Of a stretch of DNA of 64,000 nt, positions 43,265 through 53,557 are shown piece after piece. The notes beneath the pieces are model-generated. The model was not told the DNA's origin, ran no database searches, and worked only from the letters and a program-made list of their open reading frames with translations. The stretch spans positions 496,001-560,000 of the forward strand of contig JAAVTG010000586.1 in assembly GCA_011947345.1 (NCBI GenBank), given 5' to 3'. The DNA comes from Phytophthora quininea (lineage: Eukaryota; Oomycota; Peronosporomycetes; Peronosporales; Peronosporaceae). The stretch's first letter is position 1. Each line of letters starts with the position of its first letter. The translations under genes were made by a program, and so were the position numbers.

Positions 43265-44013
43265 ATGCCCGTGGCTCCGAATTGGGACGACGACGCCAAC
43301 GACGACGGGCCTTCGTCTTCTGAGGTCGTGATCGAATGGCTATCAACGCCAGGGAACTTTGCGTGATGGCAGGAGAGAAGGGAGCCGCTGACGGATCTGG
43401 TCAACGAGATCTCTGACCAATTGGGACGCCACGGCATCCACTGCAGGGGCGCCAACGGCATCATGAGCAGGATCAGGATCCTAGTTGACAAATTCAATCG
43501 AGCTCAGAAAACGTTGGAAGCCATGGAGGCGGACAGCATCGACGCGAACAAGAGATTGGGGCGGAAGGCGCTGTGGGTCTACCCCGCTTATAGAGAGCTG
43601 GAGCCAGTGCTTAGAGAGAGGGTATCTCTTGTCTCTAAAAGAATCAAGGTTGCCCTGCTACCAGCACGAAGACTGAAGTCAAGCTGCCTCGACGCGATCG
43701 ACTTCGGGATCACGACTCGAAGATCTCGAGCTCAAGGGCAGCTAACAGCTATCAAGTTGACTCAGAGCAGGAAGCTTTCAGCAACGAGGTGAAGACGGAG
43801 AAACGGGATTGGGAACAAGACGCGGAAGAATACGATGGCCAGCCTGCAGCCAAGGCGACGACTGATGACGAGTTTTAGGTACGCCGGGAGATATTCCTGC
43901 AGGAGTTGGAAGCTAGCCGCAACCACGCGAGAAGCGTACGAGTTGATGCTCGAAAGGAACTGCTCGATGCCGGGGTGTCTCGCGAGGACGTGGATCGACT
44001 ATTGCCGTTGTAA
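43265..44013 (+). pseudogene. WL-PGN family copy D, disrupted by two stops
   Basis: Starts MPVAPNWDDDANDDG and runs EWLSTPGNFA, then a TGA stands where the family has Arg before Trp (PGNFARW), as expected from CGA to TGA at a CpG. The frame continues past the stop as WQERREPLTDLVNEI and so on. A frame change follows near 43680, and a second in-frame TAG lies at about 43876-43878. The C-terminal helix is complete: VDARKELLDAGVSREDVDRL. Two nonsense changes cannot be explained by homopolymer under-calling, so this copy is probably dead. Confidence 0.7.
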
Positions 44014-44475
44014 CGCGAAAAGATACTATTTGAAGCATACAGCAAAGCTGTTGCCCATAGGATCGAATCACTTTCCTGTTGCTTATCTACAGCTCCCCGA
44101 CGGTTTCGATGCCTGTCAACGATGCTTTGTCAAGACGGGGAATCCATACGTGTAGTAGGTCAAGGATTCCAAGACACACAGAGCACCAACGTGGGAGCTG
44201 GAACTCCCAAAGCACCAACATATACTATGATAGCTGCTTAGGTCTCTTGCGGGTAAATCCCAAACTGCGGACGAGAGTCTCCTCGAGGCCTCCCGTACCA
44301 CAAACTCTTTCACCATCATCGCGTCTTACCTGCCCATCTGGGCAGTCCAGGAAGACGACAGGCGAAGCTTGAGCAACTGGGCGCGGCAATGAGCCGCAGC
44401 CTACTACAGTTCGTTAAAGTGAAAGATACATTTGTGCCAAAGATTGGTTACGTTTGACGAGCATTGCCGGGCAAC

Positions 44476-45133
44476 ATGGCAGTAGCTCCGCGATGGGACG
44501 CGGATGGAGGCGTGGACGCGCTATCCTCGCTCGACGTGCTGTTGCAGTGGCTAACAACACCTGGGAACTTTGTGCGGTGGCTGCAGCGCACGGAGCCGCT
44601 CCACGAGCTGATCGATGAAATCTTTCGGGTGTTCCAGAGCCACGAGATCACTTATCGTTCCCACTCCGCCATCAATAGCAGGCTGTGGATTATGCTGCAC
44701 CAGCTCCACAAGGCGCAACCGATTCTTCGACGACCAGAAACGTACGGCGTTGACGCCAGCATCAAACGGAAGTTGCTGCGGGTCTCGAGCGCTGTCGCCG
44801 GTGCTGGCAGACATGGAGATTGCTCCAAGCAAGGATCACTGTTAGGCTCAGGCTTCACTGCTGAAAGACCCGCAATCTGGCTCGACTCGGAAGGCTGTAG
44901 AAGCGTCTAAAAACAATGAGGAACCAAAGCATGTACCAGGACAAAGCTGGAAGGGAGGAGCGACGATTTGAGCCTGGCATTGCTGGAAGTGGGCAAAGAA
45001 GAGCTGCACGCAAACCTCCGGTTGGAAGTGCAATCCAAGCTCGACGACGCCATTTGCGTGCGAGCAAAGGCGAAAGAAGCTGCTGGACTTAAGGATGATT
45101 CGCTCTGATGTCGATGGCCTGTTGCCGCTATGA
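44476..45133 (+). pseudogene. WL-PGN family copy E, degraded
   Basis: ATG at 44476 gives MAVAPRWDADGGVDALSSLD, then LLQWLTTPGNFVRWLQR and DEIFRVFQSHEITYRSHSAI. The frame is lost after about residue 140. Pieces of the C-terminal part persist (LEVQSKLDDAICVRAKA, then in another frame RMIRSDVDGLLPL). Several frame changes and a stop in the middle make an intact product unlikely, though some could be sequence errors. Closest relative in the window is copy C. Confidence 0.6.
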
Positions 45134-45213
45134 GTTTTGAACCGCTCAAAGTACTACATAAGCTCGCGTCGGTGAATGATTATGAAGTGCTAACCGACAC
45201 CGAAGGAGTGAAG

Positions 45214-45236
45214 ATTACACGACATTTGTGTTGACA
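45214..45236 (+). promoter_or_regulatory. 23-base block shared by both OYE promoters, copy 2
   Basis: Same block as 41384-41406, in the same orientation relative to its OYE gene, about 199 bases before the start codon. The different spacing (105 versus 199) suggests the block was retained while neighbouring DNA changed. Confidence 0.5.
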
Positions 45237-45392
45237 CCAACACATTTCGACCATGTTATGGCCTGCAAGCCGTCCTGCACCAATCCACGCCCAAGACAGC
45301 GCTTGTTTCCCTAAACCACGGGTGTGTCATGATGATTCGCCTGGAATGTTGAGTCGATGCTTGCTGTTCAAGGCATCTTCGATCCTCTCTGA

Positions 45393-45406
45393 TCACTTTT
45401 CAATTT
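45393..45406 (+). promoter_or_regulatory. Initiator-like element of OYE copy 2
   Basis: TCACTTTTCAATTT lies 29 bases before the ATG at 45435 and is a close match to the oomycete Inr pattern. Confidence 0.55.
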
Positions 45407-45434
45407 GTTTCGTACTTATACATCAGGCGCCATC

Positions 45435-46568
45435 ATGGTCTCCACAGACAACTACAAGCTCTTCACGCCCATCAAGCTCGGCGACAACCTCGAGCTCAAG
45501 AACCGCATCGTCTTCGGTCCGCTCAGTCGTGGTCGCGCCAACGCCGATCGAGTACCTTCCGAGAACAACGAGATCTACTACGACCAACGCGCTGGTGCGG
45601 GTCTCATCATCTCGGAAGGCACTGCCATCTCCGAGCAGGGCTACGGCTGGTACCATGCCGCTGCCTGCTACACAGACGCCCATGTCGAAGGCTGGAAACG
45701 CGTGACCGACCGCGTGCACAAGAAGGGTGGCAAGATCTTCATGCAGATGTGGCACATGGGTCGTCAGAGCCACTCGAGCTTCAACCTGAAGAAGGACGTG
45801 GTGTCGGCGTCAGCGATTCGCTGCGGGACCGGTCACACCCGCGACGCCAACTACGAATTGGCCACCTTTGAGACGCCACGGGCGCTTGAGACGGAGGAGG
45901 TTGCTGGTGTCGTGGAGGACTACCGCCACGGCGCTGAGTTGGCCAAGAAGGCAGGATTCGACGGCGTCGAGCTGCACGCTGCCAATGGTTACCTGATCGA
46001 CCAGTTCCTGCAATCGACCTCCAACAAGCGCACGGACCGGTACGGCGGCTCGTTCGAGAACCGCGCGCGGTTCCTGCTGGAGATCGTGGACGCGGTGAAG
46101 ACGGTGTGGCCGTCATACCGCATCGGCGTCCGTCTGGCTCCCAACGGCGCGTTTGGTGACATGGGCAGCGAGGACAACTTCGAGATGTTCATGTACACGA
46201 TGGCAGAGCTAGGCAAGAAGAACATTGGCTACCTGGCCGTTCTGGATGGCGACTGCTCTCACTTAGAGTTCTCCAACAAGAGTCGCTCGCTCACGGCGTT
46301 CGACGCCAAGACGGCGTTCAAGGGGACTGTGATCGCCAACAACAACTACACTCGGGACACCGCGGAGGGCGTCGTGCGCAGCGGGGCTGCCGATATGGTC
46401 GGGTTTGGCCGCTTGTACATCACCAACCCGGACCTGGCCGAGCGCTTCCAGCACGACTGGCCGGTGCACCCCATGGCTGGCCACGAGGTGTACTACAACT
46501 CGGCGCTCGGCGGCAAGTTCTACAACGACTACCCCGCCTACCAGCCCAAGGACGAACTCAACAACTAG
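45435..46568 (+). CDS. Old yellow enzyme family flavin oxidoreductase, copy 2
   Basis: 377 residues, no intron, ATG at 45435 (MVSTDNYKLFTPIKLGDNLE). All OYE motifs are as in copy 1. It differs only in a few early codons and at the end, where it reads YQPKDELNN instead of YQPDK. No peroxisomal or other targeting tail is evident in either copy. The abrupt change from identity to divergence at both ends fits recent gene conversion between two older copies. Both copies have open frames and recognisable promoters, so both are probably expressed. Confidence 0.93.
   Translation: MVSTDNYKLFTPIKLGDNLELKNRIVFGPLSRGRANADRVPSENNEIYYDQRAGAGLIISEGTAISEQGYGWYHAAACYTDAHVEGWKRVTDRVHKKGGKIFMQMWHMGRQSHSSFNLKKDVVSASAIRCGTGHTRDANYELATFETPRALETEEVAGVVEDYRHGAELAKKAGFDGVELHAANGYLIDQFLQSTSNKRTDRYGGSFENRARFLLEIVDAVKTVWPSYRIGVRLAPNGAFGDMGSEDNFEMFMYTMAELGKKNIGYLAVLDGDCSHLEFSNKSRSLTAFDAKTAFKGTVIANNNYTRDTAEGVVRSGAADMVGFGRLYITNPDLAERFQHDWPVHPMAGHEVYYNSALGGKFYNDYPAYQPKDELNN
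45460..46543 (+). repeat. Inverted near-identical repeat, arm 2 (OYE coding core)
   Basis: Partner of 40171-41254. The 4.2 kb between the arms holds WL-PGN copies B-E. Confidence 0.9.
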
Positions 46569-46772
46569 AAACCTCCTCGTGCTCACAGCATTGCTCCAAT
46601 CTCTGAAGTAAGCATAGCATTTCGCAACGCGAGCCACCAAAGTGTTGAAGTTGTCTTCAAAAACTCGTTTGGCGGGAACATATTTTAATTTTTCGCGCCG
46701 TTTTTAGCAAATAAGATTTGCTGAACCAGTGGGCGCTTCCAGACGACTGTCGACTAGCCGAGTACATAACTC

Positions 46773-47374
46773 ATGGGGAAGCACAAGAACAAGCGGCTAA
46801 CGCAGGAGATGCGGCAAGCCATCATCCAGCAGTACGACCGCCAGCCCTCGTGGCGGCAGCAGCGGCTGGCCCAGTGGCTGGCCGAGACCTTCAAGCTGAA
46901 CGCGGTGCCGTCGCAGCCCACCATCTCCCTCGTGCTGCGCCAAGCGGGCCGCTTCATGGGGTCGTCCAGGGCCGGAACGGCCCGTCCGGCCAGACCCAAA
47001 CCCGTGCGGTGTCCGGAGCTGGAGACGGCACTGAACAAGTGGCTGGAGCTGCAGATCCAGAGAGACGAGGCTGTCACAGTCCACAGCGTCCGAGTCCGAG
47101 CTGAAGAGCTGCTACCCAAAGTCAAGAGCAAGAGAGAAGACTTTGCCGTGTCCGAGGCCTGGGTAGACTTTTTCTGAGGAAGAACTTCCTCCATTGCCCC
47201 TTCAGCTCCGACTCGGAGACGGAGAGTGGCGGCACAGTGACAATAGCAGAAGAGAAGAAAGAAGTCAAGAAACAGAACGAGGCAAAGGAGGCTGCACGCA
47301 CCCCAAGACCGTCCAGTGCCAAGTCGACTGGAAAGAGGAAACGGGAGATTTCTAGTGACGGCAGACGGCTGTGA
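46773..47374 (+). CDS. CENP-B/Tc5-type helix-turn-helix protein, transposon-derived
   Basis: ATG at 46773 gives MGKHKNKRLTQEMRQAIIQQ. A first HTH (RQAIIQQYDRQPSWRQQRLA ... PSQPTISLVLRQ) is followed by a second, CENP-B/Tc5-like HTH (ELETALNKWLELQIQRDEAV ... SEAWVDFF). One missing T in the run 47169-47173 hides the continuation LRKNFL, which completes the second HTH. A short acidic and basic tail then ends at 47374. The pogo/Tigger DDE nuclease domain, normally following, is absent. The protein thus looks like a stand-alone DNA-binding domain, perhaps domesticated, although a truncated transposon is the alternative. Confidence 0.7.
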
Positions 47375-47570
47375 ACGAGAAAATAACGACGAAGAAAAGG
47401 TTTTGGAAAAAAATAGCTGCTGGAGACCTCGTTAGAGGTAGAAACGTTCATTACACGAGGGCGACGCGTGGTCTGTCTTCAAAACTGCTATACAGCTCTG
47501 GACAGGGGTTCTATACGCGAGCTCACCGGTACTGTGGATGCATGGCGTCTATAGAATACTTGTGGCTTTC

Positions 47571-48434
47571 TCAGTTCAAGTTGAAGCACTGACGGCAGCG
47601 CGGCTCGTATATGTCGATGCCGCCGATGAGCTGCAGCAATATAGAACATATGAGATGCTGGAAGCAGGTCGGTTAATTCACTACCTGTTACCTCTAGCGT
47701 ATTGTCGGCAACAAGGCGGCGCGTAAATGCTGTTTGAAGAGCACCACATTTCCGTTAGACAAGTCGAAATATTGATTTTACCATGGTCTGAACAAACCTG
47801 CATCTTGGCCGCACGACGAGCAAATGGCGTTGAGCTTGATGACTTGCTCCGCCGACGGTATCAGCTCGATCACATTCTCGAATCCCTACAAAAAAGCATT
47901 TCGTCAACTTCCCTTGCTCCTCCACAAATCCAATGACTGAAGACTCTTCTTCCTTTACTTTTCGCTCAAACGTCCCGTCCAGAGCTGCCACAATGACCAC
48001 CTTGCCCATGTTCGCCGCATCCTGGCAAAACTCCACCAGCTACGGAAGAAAACTATAAGTCTTATATCACCACTTCTTCGGAGCTTGGAAAGTCTCACAT
48101 CAGGGTAGAACTGTCCCTCGTCGATCCCGATGACGTCGTAGTCGTCCAGACACGACCGCACTTCCTCCAGCGTCTGCACCGGCATGGCCTCCACGAAAAC
48201 CTTGTCATGCGTCGACAGCATCCTGCAGAAATGACAATAAGGTTTTAACCATTCCATTGCCCAATTGTGCCATGTGTCAACGCACTCCTCCGAGTGGCGG
48301 CTATCGAACAAATATTTGACCACGAGGCACTGCAGCTTGGCGTGCTGGTAGCGACGAATCCGACGGATCAGCTCCGTGCTCTTGCCACTGAACATGGGGC
48401 CAATGATGAGCTGCAGGTTGCCCTCAATCTTCAT
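47571..48434 (-). CDS. TK1: Thymidine kinase, TK1 type
   Basis: Six exons: 48434-48286, 48222-48099, 48039-47959, 47885-47798, 47729-47692, 47630-47571, all in phase with no frame error. The P-loop is GPMFSGKSTEL. The Walker-B-like DEGQFYPD follows, then VVIVAALDGTFERK. Zinc-binding cysteines come in two pairs, CSSCGQ and CRQC near the end (IGGIDIYEPRCRQCFNLN), as in type II thymidine kinases. The enzyme phosphorylates thymidine for DNA synthesis. Length ~180 residues is slightly short, because the C-terminal KEN-box tail of animal TK1 is absent. It is divergent from the MYND gene with only 114 bases between start codons. Confidence 0.93.
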
Positions 48435-48548
48435 CGCGTGTGCTACTCTCTGCTTGGGGCGAACTCGCTACTAACGCGTCCATAGACTGAAGCAGTAGCA
48501 AGTGGTACACATGGGTACAATACCAGTTGCCACACAGTTTGACGCGCA
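48435..48548. promoter_or_regulatory. Short divergent promoter between TK1 and MYND gene
   Basis: The 114 bases between the start codons must carry both promoters. No strong motif was picked out by eye. Confidence 0.35.
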
Positions 48549-49380
48549 ATGGTTGGCGACGACAAGAGTGCGTTCTACGTTGTGTACATCCCTGCCGATG
48601 AGGCTCAGGAGCTGGACGAGTGGGCGCTGGACCTGCCTGCCGACAAGGAGGCGCAGCTGGGCTGCCTGACCGACCACCTGCGCGCGCACTTCAAGGCCGG
48701 CGCGACGTCCAAGTCGACGCAGGAGCAGCACGAGACGTTCAAGCAGCAACTGCTGAGCCAACTGCCCAAGGGCGCGAGTGTCACGGACGAGATGCTGCAG
48801 ATGATGATGCAGATGGACAGCCTCGTGGATTCGGTGCCGCTCGTGCTCAACACGCCGGAGGCCAAGCACGTGGGCGTGAACCTGTATGTGGATGACAAGG
48901 GCACGGCCAAGGGCCTCCCCACCAACGTGCGCGCCTCGGCCATCGCCCAGGCCTGCGGCAAGATGCTGGAGGTCAAGGGCGACGCATTCATCGGCCGGGT
49001 GTTTGACAACGGTGGGGAGAATTAGATGAATATTGTTACTTGTACAGATCCTGATGCTTTATGGTTGTAGATGATGACTTTGAGAGACTGGACTTCCGGT
49101 TGAGTGAAGTGCAAGGGGACGCACCGTGGGTGCAACTAGGCAAGCAGCAGTCGATCGCTGCAGCTGCAGGAAGTGGAGGCGCGGCGGCTGGGGCTGCTCT
49201 GGCCAAGGCCAAAGCTCCCGGAAAGATGATGCTGCCTGGATCCATCCAACGCATTTGCGGAGCAGACCGCTGCTCAAAAATGGCACACTGCGGTGCTCGA
49301 GGTGCAAGGCGCAGTACTACTGCAGCCCTGAGTGCCAGAAGGCGGACTGGAAGCTGCACAAGCTCGGCTGTAAGAAGTAA
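48549..49380 (+). CDS. MYND zinc-finger protein
   Basis: Exon 1 (48549-49011) starts MVGDDKSAFYVVYIPADEAQ and forms an ordered ~155-residue domain of unknown type. A 59-nt intron (49012-49070) is followed by exon 2, with FERLDFRLSEVQGDAPWVQ. A Gly/Ala linker comes next, then a C-terminal MYND finger CGADRCSK ... LRCSRCKAQYYCSPECQKAD followed by HKLGC. One missing A in the run 49276-49280 shifts the frame in the finger's first half; adding it gives a perfect MYND pattern. MYND fingers bind proline-rich partners. The N-terminal domain was not recognised. Confidence 0.82.
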
Positions 49381-49626
49381 AGCTGCACTGGATAATGGAA
49401 CGAGATGTGATCGAGCGAGGCTGAGCAAAGGTGGCGTTTCTTATTGGTGACGTTTTAAACGGCAGGCTCAGGAACGCAAGAAGGATCACCAAAGTGTGTT
49501 GATCCCGTCGCAAGAAACGGTTGTTCTTGATCCCATGGGCGGCGGTTGGTCTCAGTCACGACAGGAACGACACAAGACGAGCTGCCGACAAGTCTGCAGA
49601 CTAAGTGCAAACCTTAGCTGGCGTCG

Positions 49627-51854
49627 ATGATACCTGCGTACGTCGTTGTCGTGTCAAATATCGCTGTAAATCTGCTGCAAGTCGTCGATGCCAAGGTTTC
49701 GGTATCGCGGTTTCTAAGGAGCCAAGCACAAGCAGACGCCAACACCGAAGACGCCAATGAGCCGCCCGTGGGAACGTATTTCTCCAGCATCTTCATTTGG
49801 ATTGTGATGCTGTTGTTGACAGGGGCGATATGCTCCGTGATTGGTTTGTGTCGTCGCCTGAAGTATCATTCGAACCTGCCTGTGGCGCGGACGATCGCCT
49901 ATCGGGAAGATCTCATCAATGAGAATGAGATCCAGCTTCTGTGGCCTTGCTGGCAATGCGAGTTCTCCAATTACGCCCACAGAACCAACTGTGCGTTGTG
50001 CGGGTGTGAACGGGCGGCCACAGGTGACCAAGCCTTGAAAAATACCCCCAACGACAACAAATCTAGGCGAGGAGCCAACCTGTCACGTACTGGCACCGTG
50101 CTGTCGTCTTCAAGAGAGTCAGCGAGTTCGATCGTGTTAATTTCTCCTGATTCAGACGATGAAGTCGCTGCGAGCGACGCCTTGGACTCGGAAGTTGACA
50201 CTACTTCTTCGTCCCCGTATCGCCCGTTGGCATCACCCTCGTCGGCAGTTGTAAAGGCAATTTCACCAAGGATCCGACGCAAGGAATGGCAAACAGTTCT
50301 CAACAAGGACAGACAACTTGTATGGACACGGAAAGCAGACCAAGCGGACCAGGGAAAGGCTGAAGAAATGATCAGGTCGACAGCGTTCGTCAGCCAAGTC
50401 AAGTTCGCGTTCGAGACTTCTCACGAACGCCTTACAATCGTCACCGCCGAACACAGCCTCGTTTGTCCCCTGTATTTTGTACGGCTGTCTAACTCAATGC
50501 CCTCCTTGGTGTTTGAAGCGGACGATGAAAAATCCCCAGCGGAAACTGAGCAAATAGGCCTGGAAAGCACCGCTAGTGTGGATGAAGATTTTTACGGAGT
50601 GGGTTGGATGCGATCAAAGCCGTTCCCGGAAAAGCACCGTTGGTTCTTGGGCAATGCGTCGTCCATTTTGAACGCTCGCTGGGGAGTCCAACAATGAGCA
50701 GGTTTGACGTCAAATTAGTGACGCCTCGTGGCCCTGACTTGCTGACGAGAGCAGTATCTGCGCTTGTGAAGGGCTCGGAACTAGAGCTACGACGGCCTCT
50801 GCGGATACAGTTTGAAGACGAGCCAGCGTTGGACGCTGGCGGTGTTGCTCGCGAGTGGTTTGGCTTGGTCGCGAAAGAGTTCCTGGACGAACGTCGCGGC
50901 TTGTTTGAAGCTGTCCATGTCACAAGTAGCGCATTCTCAGCGAACGAAGCGAGCGGGTCCCTGGCGTACGCGATCAACTCGAAGGCGTCGCTGACTGTGA
51001 AAGACCACCTTGCTTACTATCGTGCTTTTGGTCGGTTCATGGGCAAAGCTCTCCTCGAAGGACACCTCGTTCAGCTGCCCATGACAAGTGTGATTTTCAA
51101 GCACATTTTAGGAGAGCCATTGTCTTTCAGTGACCTGGCAGAGCAGGATGAAGGTCTCGCACGAAGTTTGCAGGAGCTTTGGGATTCAACGTCGAATGAA
51201 AGCTGGACTGGAGATGATGGTGCCGAACACTTGTATGGACTCGATTTCTCGGTCTTTCACACGGCCATGGGGACGGTGGACCTCAAGCCCAACGGTCGAA
51301 ACATTTCCGTCACAACTCAAAACAAGTGCGAATACGTTAAGCTGTTCGTGCAGTGGCATCTCGCCCGGTCTGCCGCTAAGGAGCTCAAGGAGATTGTCCT
51401 GGGCGTCCACGATGTTCTCCCCGCCGAACTCTTAGGACCATTCGATTTCGCAGAGCTGCGACTACTTCTCTGTGGTCTGCCTGTCTTAGATCTGAGCGAC
51501 TGGAAGGCACACACCAAGGTCGCTGGCAATCTGCGCAAGTCCAAGGTTGAGGAGTTAACGCGCAGGTTTTGGAACGTGGTGCAGTCCATGACCAACGAGG
51601 ACCGTGAACGCATTCTGCTGTTTGTCACTGGCAGTTGCCGAGTGCCGGTGCACGGATTCAAAGCGCTAACGACAAGTGATGGCCGTCTCTGTGCTTTCAC
51701 TCTGCATTGGTTGCCTCGTTCAGAATGTCTGTTCCCGCGCGCACACACGTGCTTCAATCGGTTGGATCTACCGATGTATGACAGTGAGCAGGACCTTCAC
51801 GAAGCGCTGCACCTCGTCGTGCAAATGGACGTGACAGGCTTTACCATCCAGTGA
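49627..51854 (+). CDS. Membrane-anchored RanBP2-finger HECT ubiquitin ligase 1
   Basis: ATG at 49627 (MIPAYVVVVSNIAVNLLQVV). A signal-like N-terminus and a clear membrane segment (IFIWIVMLLLTGAICSVIG) precede a RanBP2-type zinc finger (CWQCEFSNYAHRTNCALC). A Ser-rich linker and a ~370-residue HECT domain follow. HECT marks: DEPALDAGGVAREWFGLV, GRFMGKALLEGHLVQLPM, and RAHTCFNRLDLPMYDS with the catalytic Cys. It ends GFTIQ. The enzyme should take ubiquitin from an E2 onto Cys and pass it to substrates at a membrane. The frame breaks once at the four-base G run 50691-50694; one added base joins the halves. No introns, unlike ligases 2 and 3. Confidence 0.88.
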
Positions 51855-52080
51855 ATAAGTAAGCTTTTCTAAATTGAACAAACAAGTGAGTACAGATGAA
51901 ACATTCATACAAGGCATAGCAGGCTTAATTCTTACGCAGTAACCAAAAAATCTCAGCCAATATCACGTCATTGAGCCACAATTTATCGTACCATGCAAGC
52001 CGCAACAGATCCAGTCGACGAACAGCTCAAATTTCTCGGGCAAAAAGCAGATCCATATATCTTGGACACAAGCTCCTCTT

Positions 52081-53492
52081 TTACAAAGGAAAGATGCGGT
52101 CAAGCTCGACTTGAGAAACTCCCATCTGCTGGAGCTTCTTCCGGGCTGCCACTTTCTCGAACATCACCTGTACTTGCTTGGCCTCCAGCTCGCAAGCGAC
52201 TTTGGCGCGTTCCAGCTCGAAGATTTGCTGGCGCTGCTTCTCGTCGTTCTGCAAGCGCTGTAATGCAGCTTCACGCTCGATGTGGTCCAGTTCTTCTTGC
52301 GTCGTCTCGTGCTCTTCATGAATTCGTGTCCGCTTCGCCGGGCTGGGAGATTTTTCGCGAGCTTTCCGCTTAGCTCCACTTGGAAGTTTAGCCGGTCTGG
52401 CGGCAACAGGTTCTGCGGCGGTCGACTTTGCACCGCTCGTAGTTTGCACAGGAGCTGGTGCCTTAGCTGCCGCAGTGGCTGGCGCAGCAGTTGCTGGTTT
52501 TTCTACGGTCGTATCTTGAGCAGCAGCCGTTGGCTTTGCAGCGCTGGTAGTTTGCGCAGAAGTCGTTGCCCTTATCGGCGTTATAACCGGTGATGGCTTT
52601 GCAGGCCTCTTAACTGGTGCGGTAGCCGCTGACTTTGCTGCAGGCGTATCACGAGCAGCTGCGGTTGGCTTTGAGGTGCTTGCTGCTTTCCCAGAGCTCA
52701 TAGGCTTAACAGCATCCTTCACCTTCCTACTACTCGTCGCGGGGGCTTTTTGGATGCAGCAGGGCCAGGCTTTTCTGTTGGCTTCTTCTTGGTATCCTTG
52801 GCTTGCTGCGCAGTATCATCCTGAAGCGCCGCCTTCGCCGCCACTGCCGCCGCATTGAGCGGGCTCTTCTTCCTTGCTGTATTGGCGTCTTCCACGTCCG
52901 CTTTACGTGACCGTCCAGGCTTCTTCTTCTCTGGCTGCTTCTCTGTGTCCTTCTCAAACAGCGGCAGTGCCACTGCGTCCTCCAATTCCTCATCCGAAGA
53001 GGGCGCCACGATCTCCTCTCTTTCCTCTGCATTGTCCTCCGTGCTGTCTCCATCCAACTCGATCGTCTCCTGGCTACTCTTCTTGTCGCCCAGTGACACG
53101 TCCTTCATCGCCGGGTCCAGCGTCAGGAAGGTCGGACACATGTGCTTGATGCTGGCTTTGACGTCCTTGTCCGCCTTGCCACGCACGAACGCGTCGTACA
53201 TGGCCGTCTCCACTAGCCATTTCTTGGCTTTGAGGAACTGCTTGAGCAGCGCGTCGAGCTTGTACCGCACGTACGACGTCTGACGGTGGGCAATACCCGC
53301 CTTCTGCATCAGCCCCACCACGTCGCGCGACAGTGCCGCCTTGTTCCCGCCCTGCCAGCGAGCCACGTTGCCGGGGATGGTAAGCCAGCCCACCATAACG
53401 TCCATGGACGTGGGGCTCCCGGGCTTCGCGCTGTCCTTCGTGGCCGACGGGTGGCTGGTGCGAGTCTTGGCTCCCGCCTTCGCTTTCGGCAT
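52081..53492 (-). CDS. WL-PGN family protein G (long form)
   Basis: ATG at 53492 gives MPKAKAGAKTRTSHPSATKD. The N-module is MDVMVGWLTIPGNVARWQGG, then ~60 helical residues and MCPTFLTLDPAM. A long acidic then Lys/Ala/Pro-rich middle resembles histone H1 tails. The C-terminal helix is VAARKKLQQMGVSQVELDRI ending FPL. The printed ORFs (53492-52719 and 52722-52081) join if one base is added in the five-base G run 52741-52745. Same strand as copy H, 65 bases apart, suggesting tandem duplication. Confidence 0.72.
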
Positions 53493-53557
53493 GTTTCAAA
53501 GGATTCCAAAGTGTGGATTTGTGTGATGGATCAATCTTATCAATACTTTTGTGGTGA

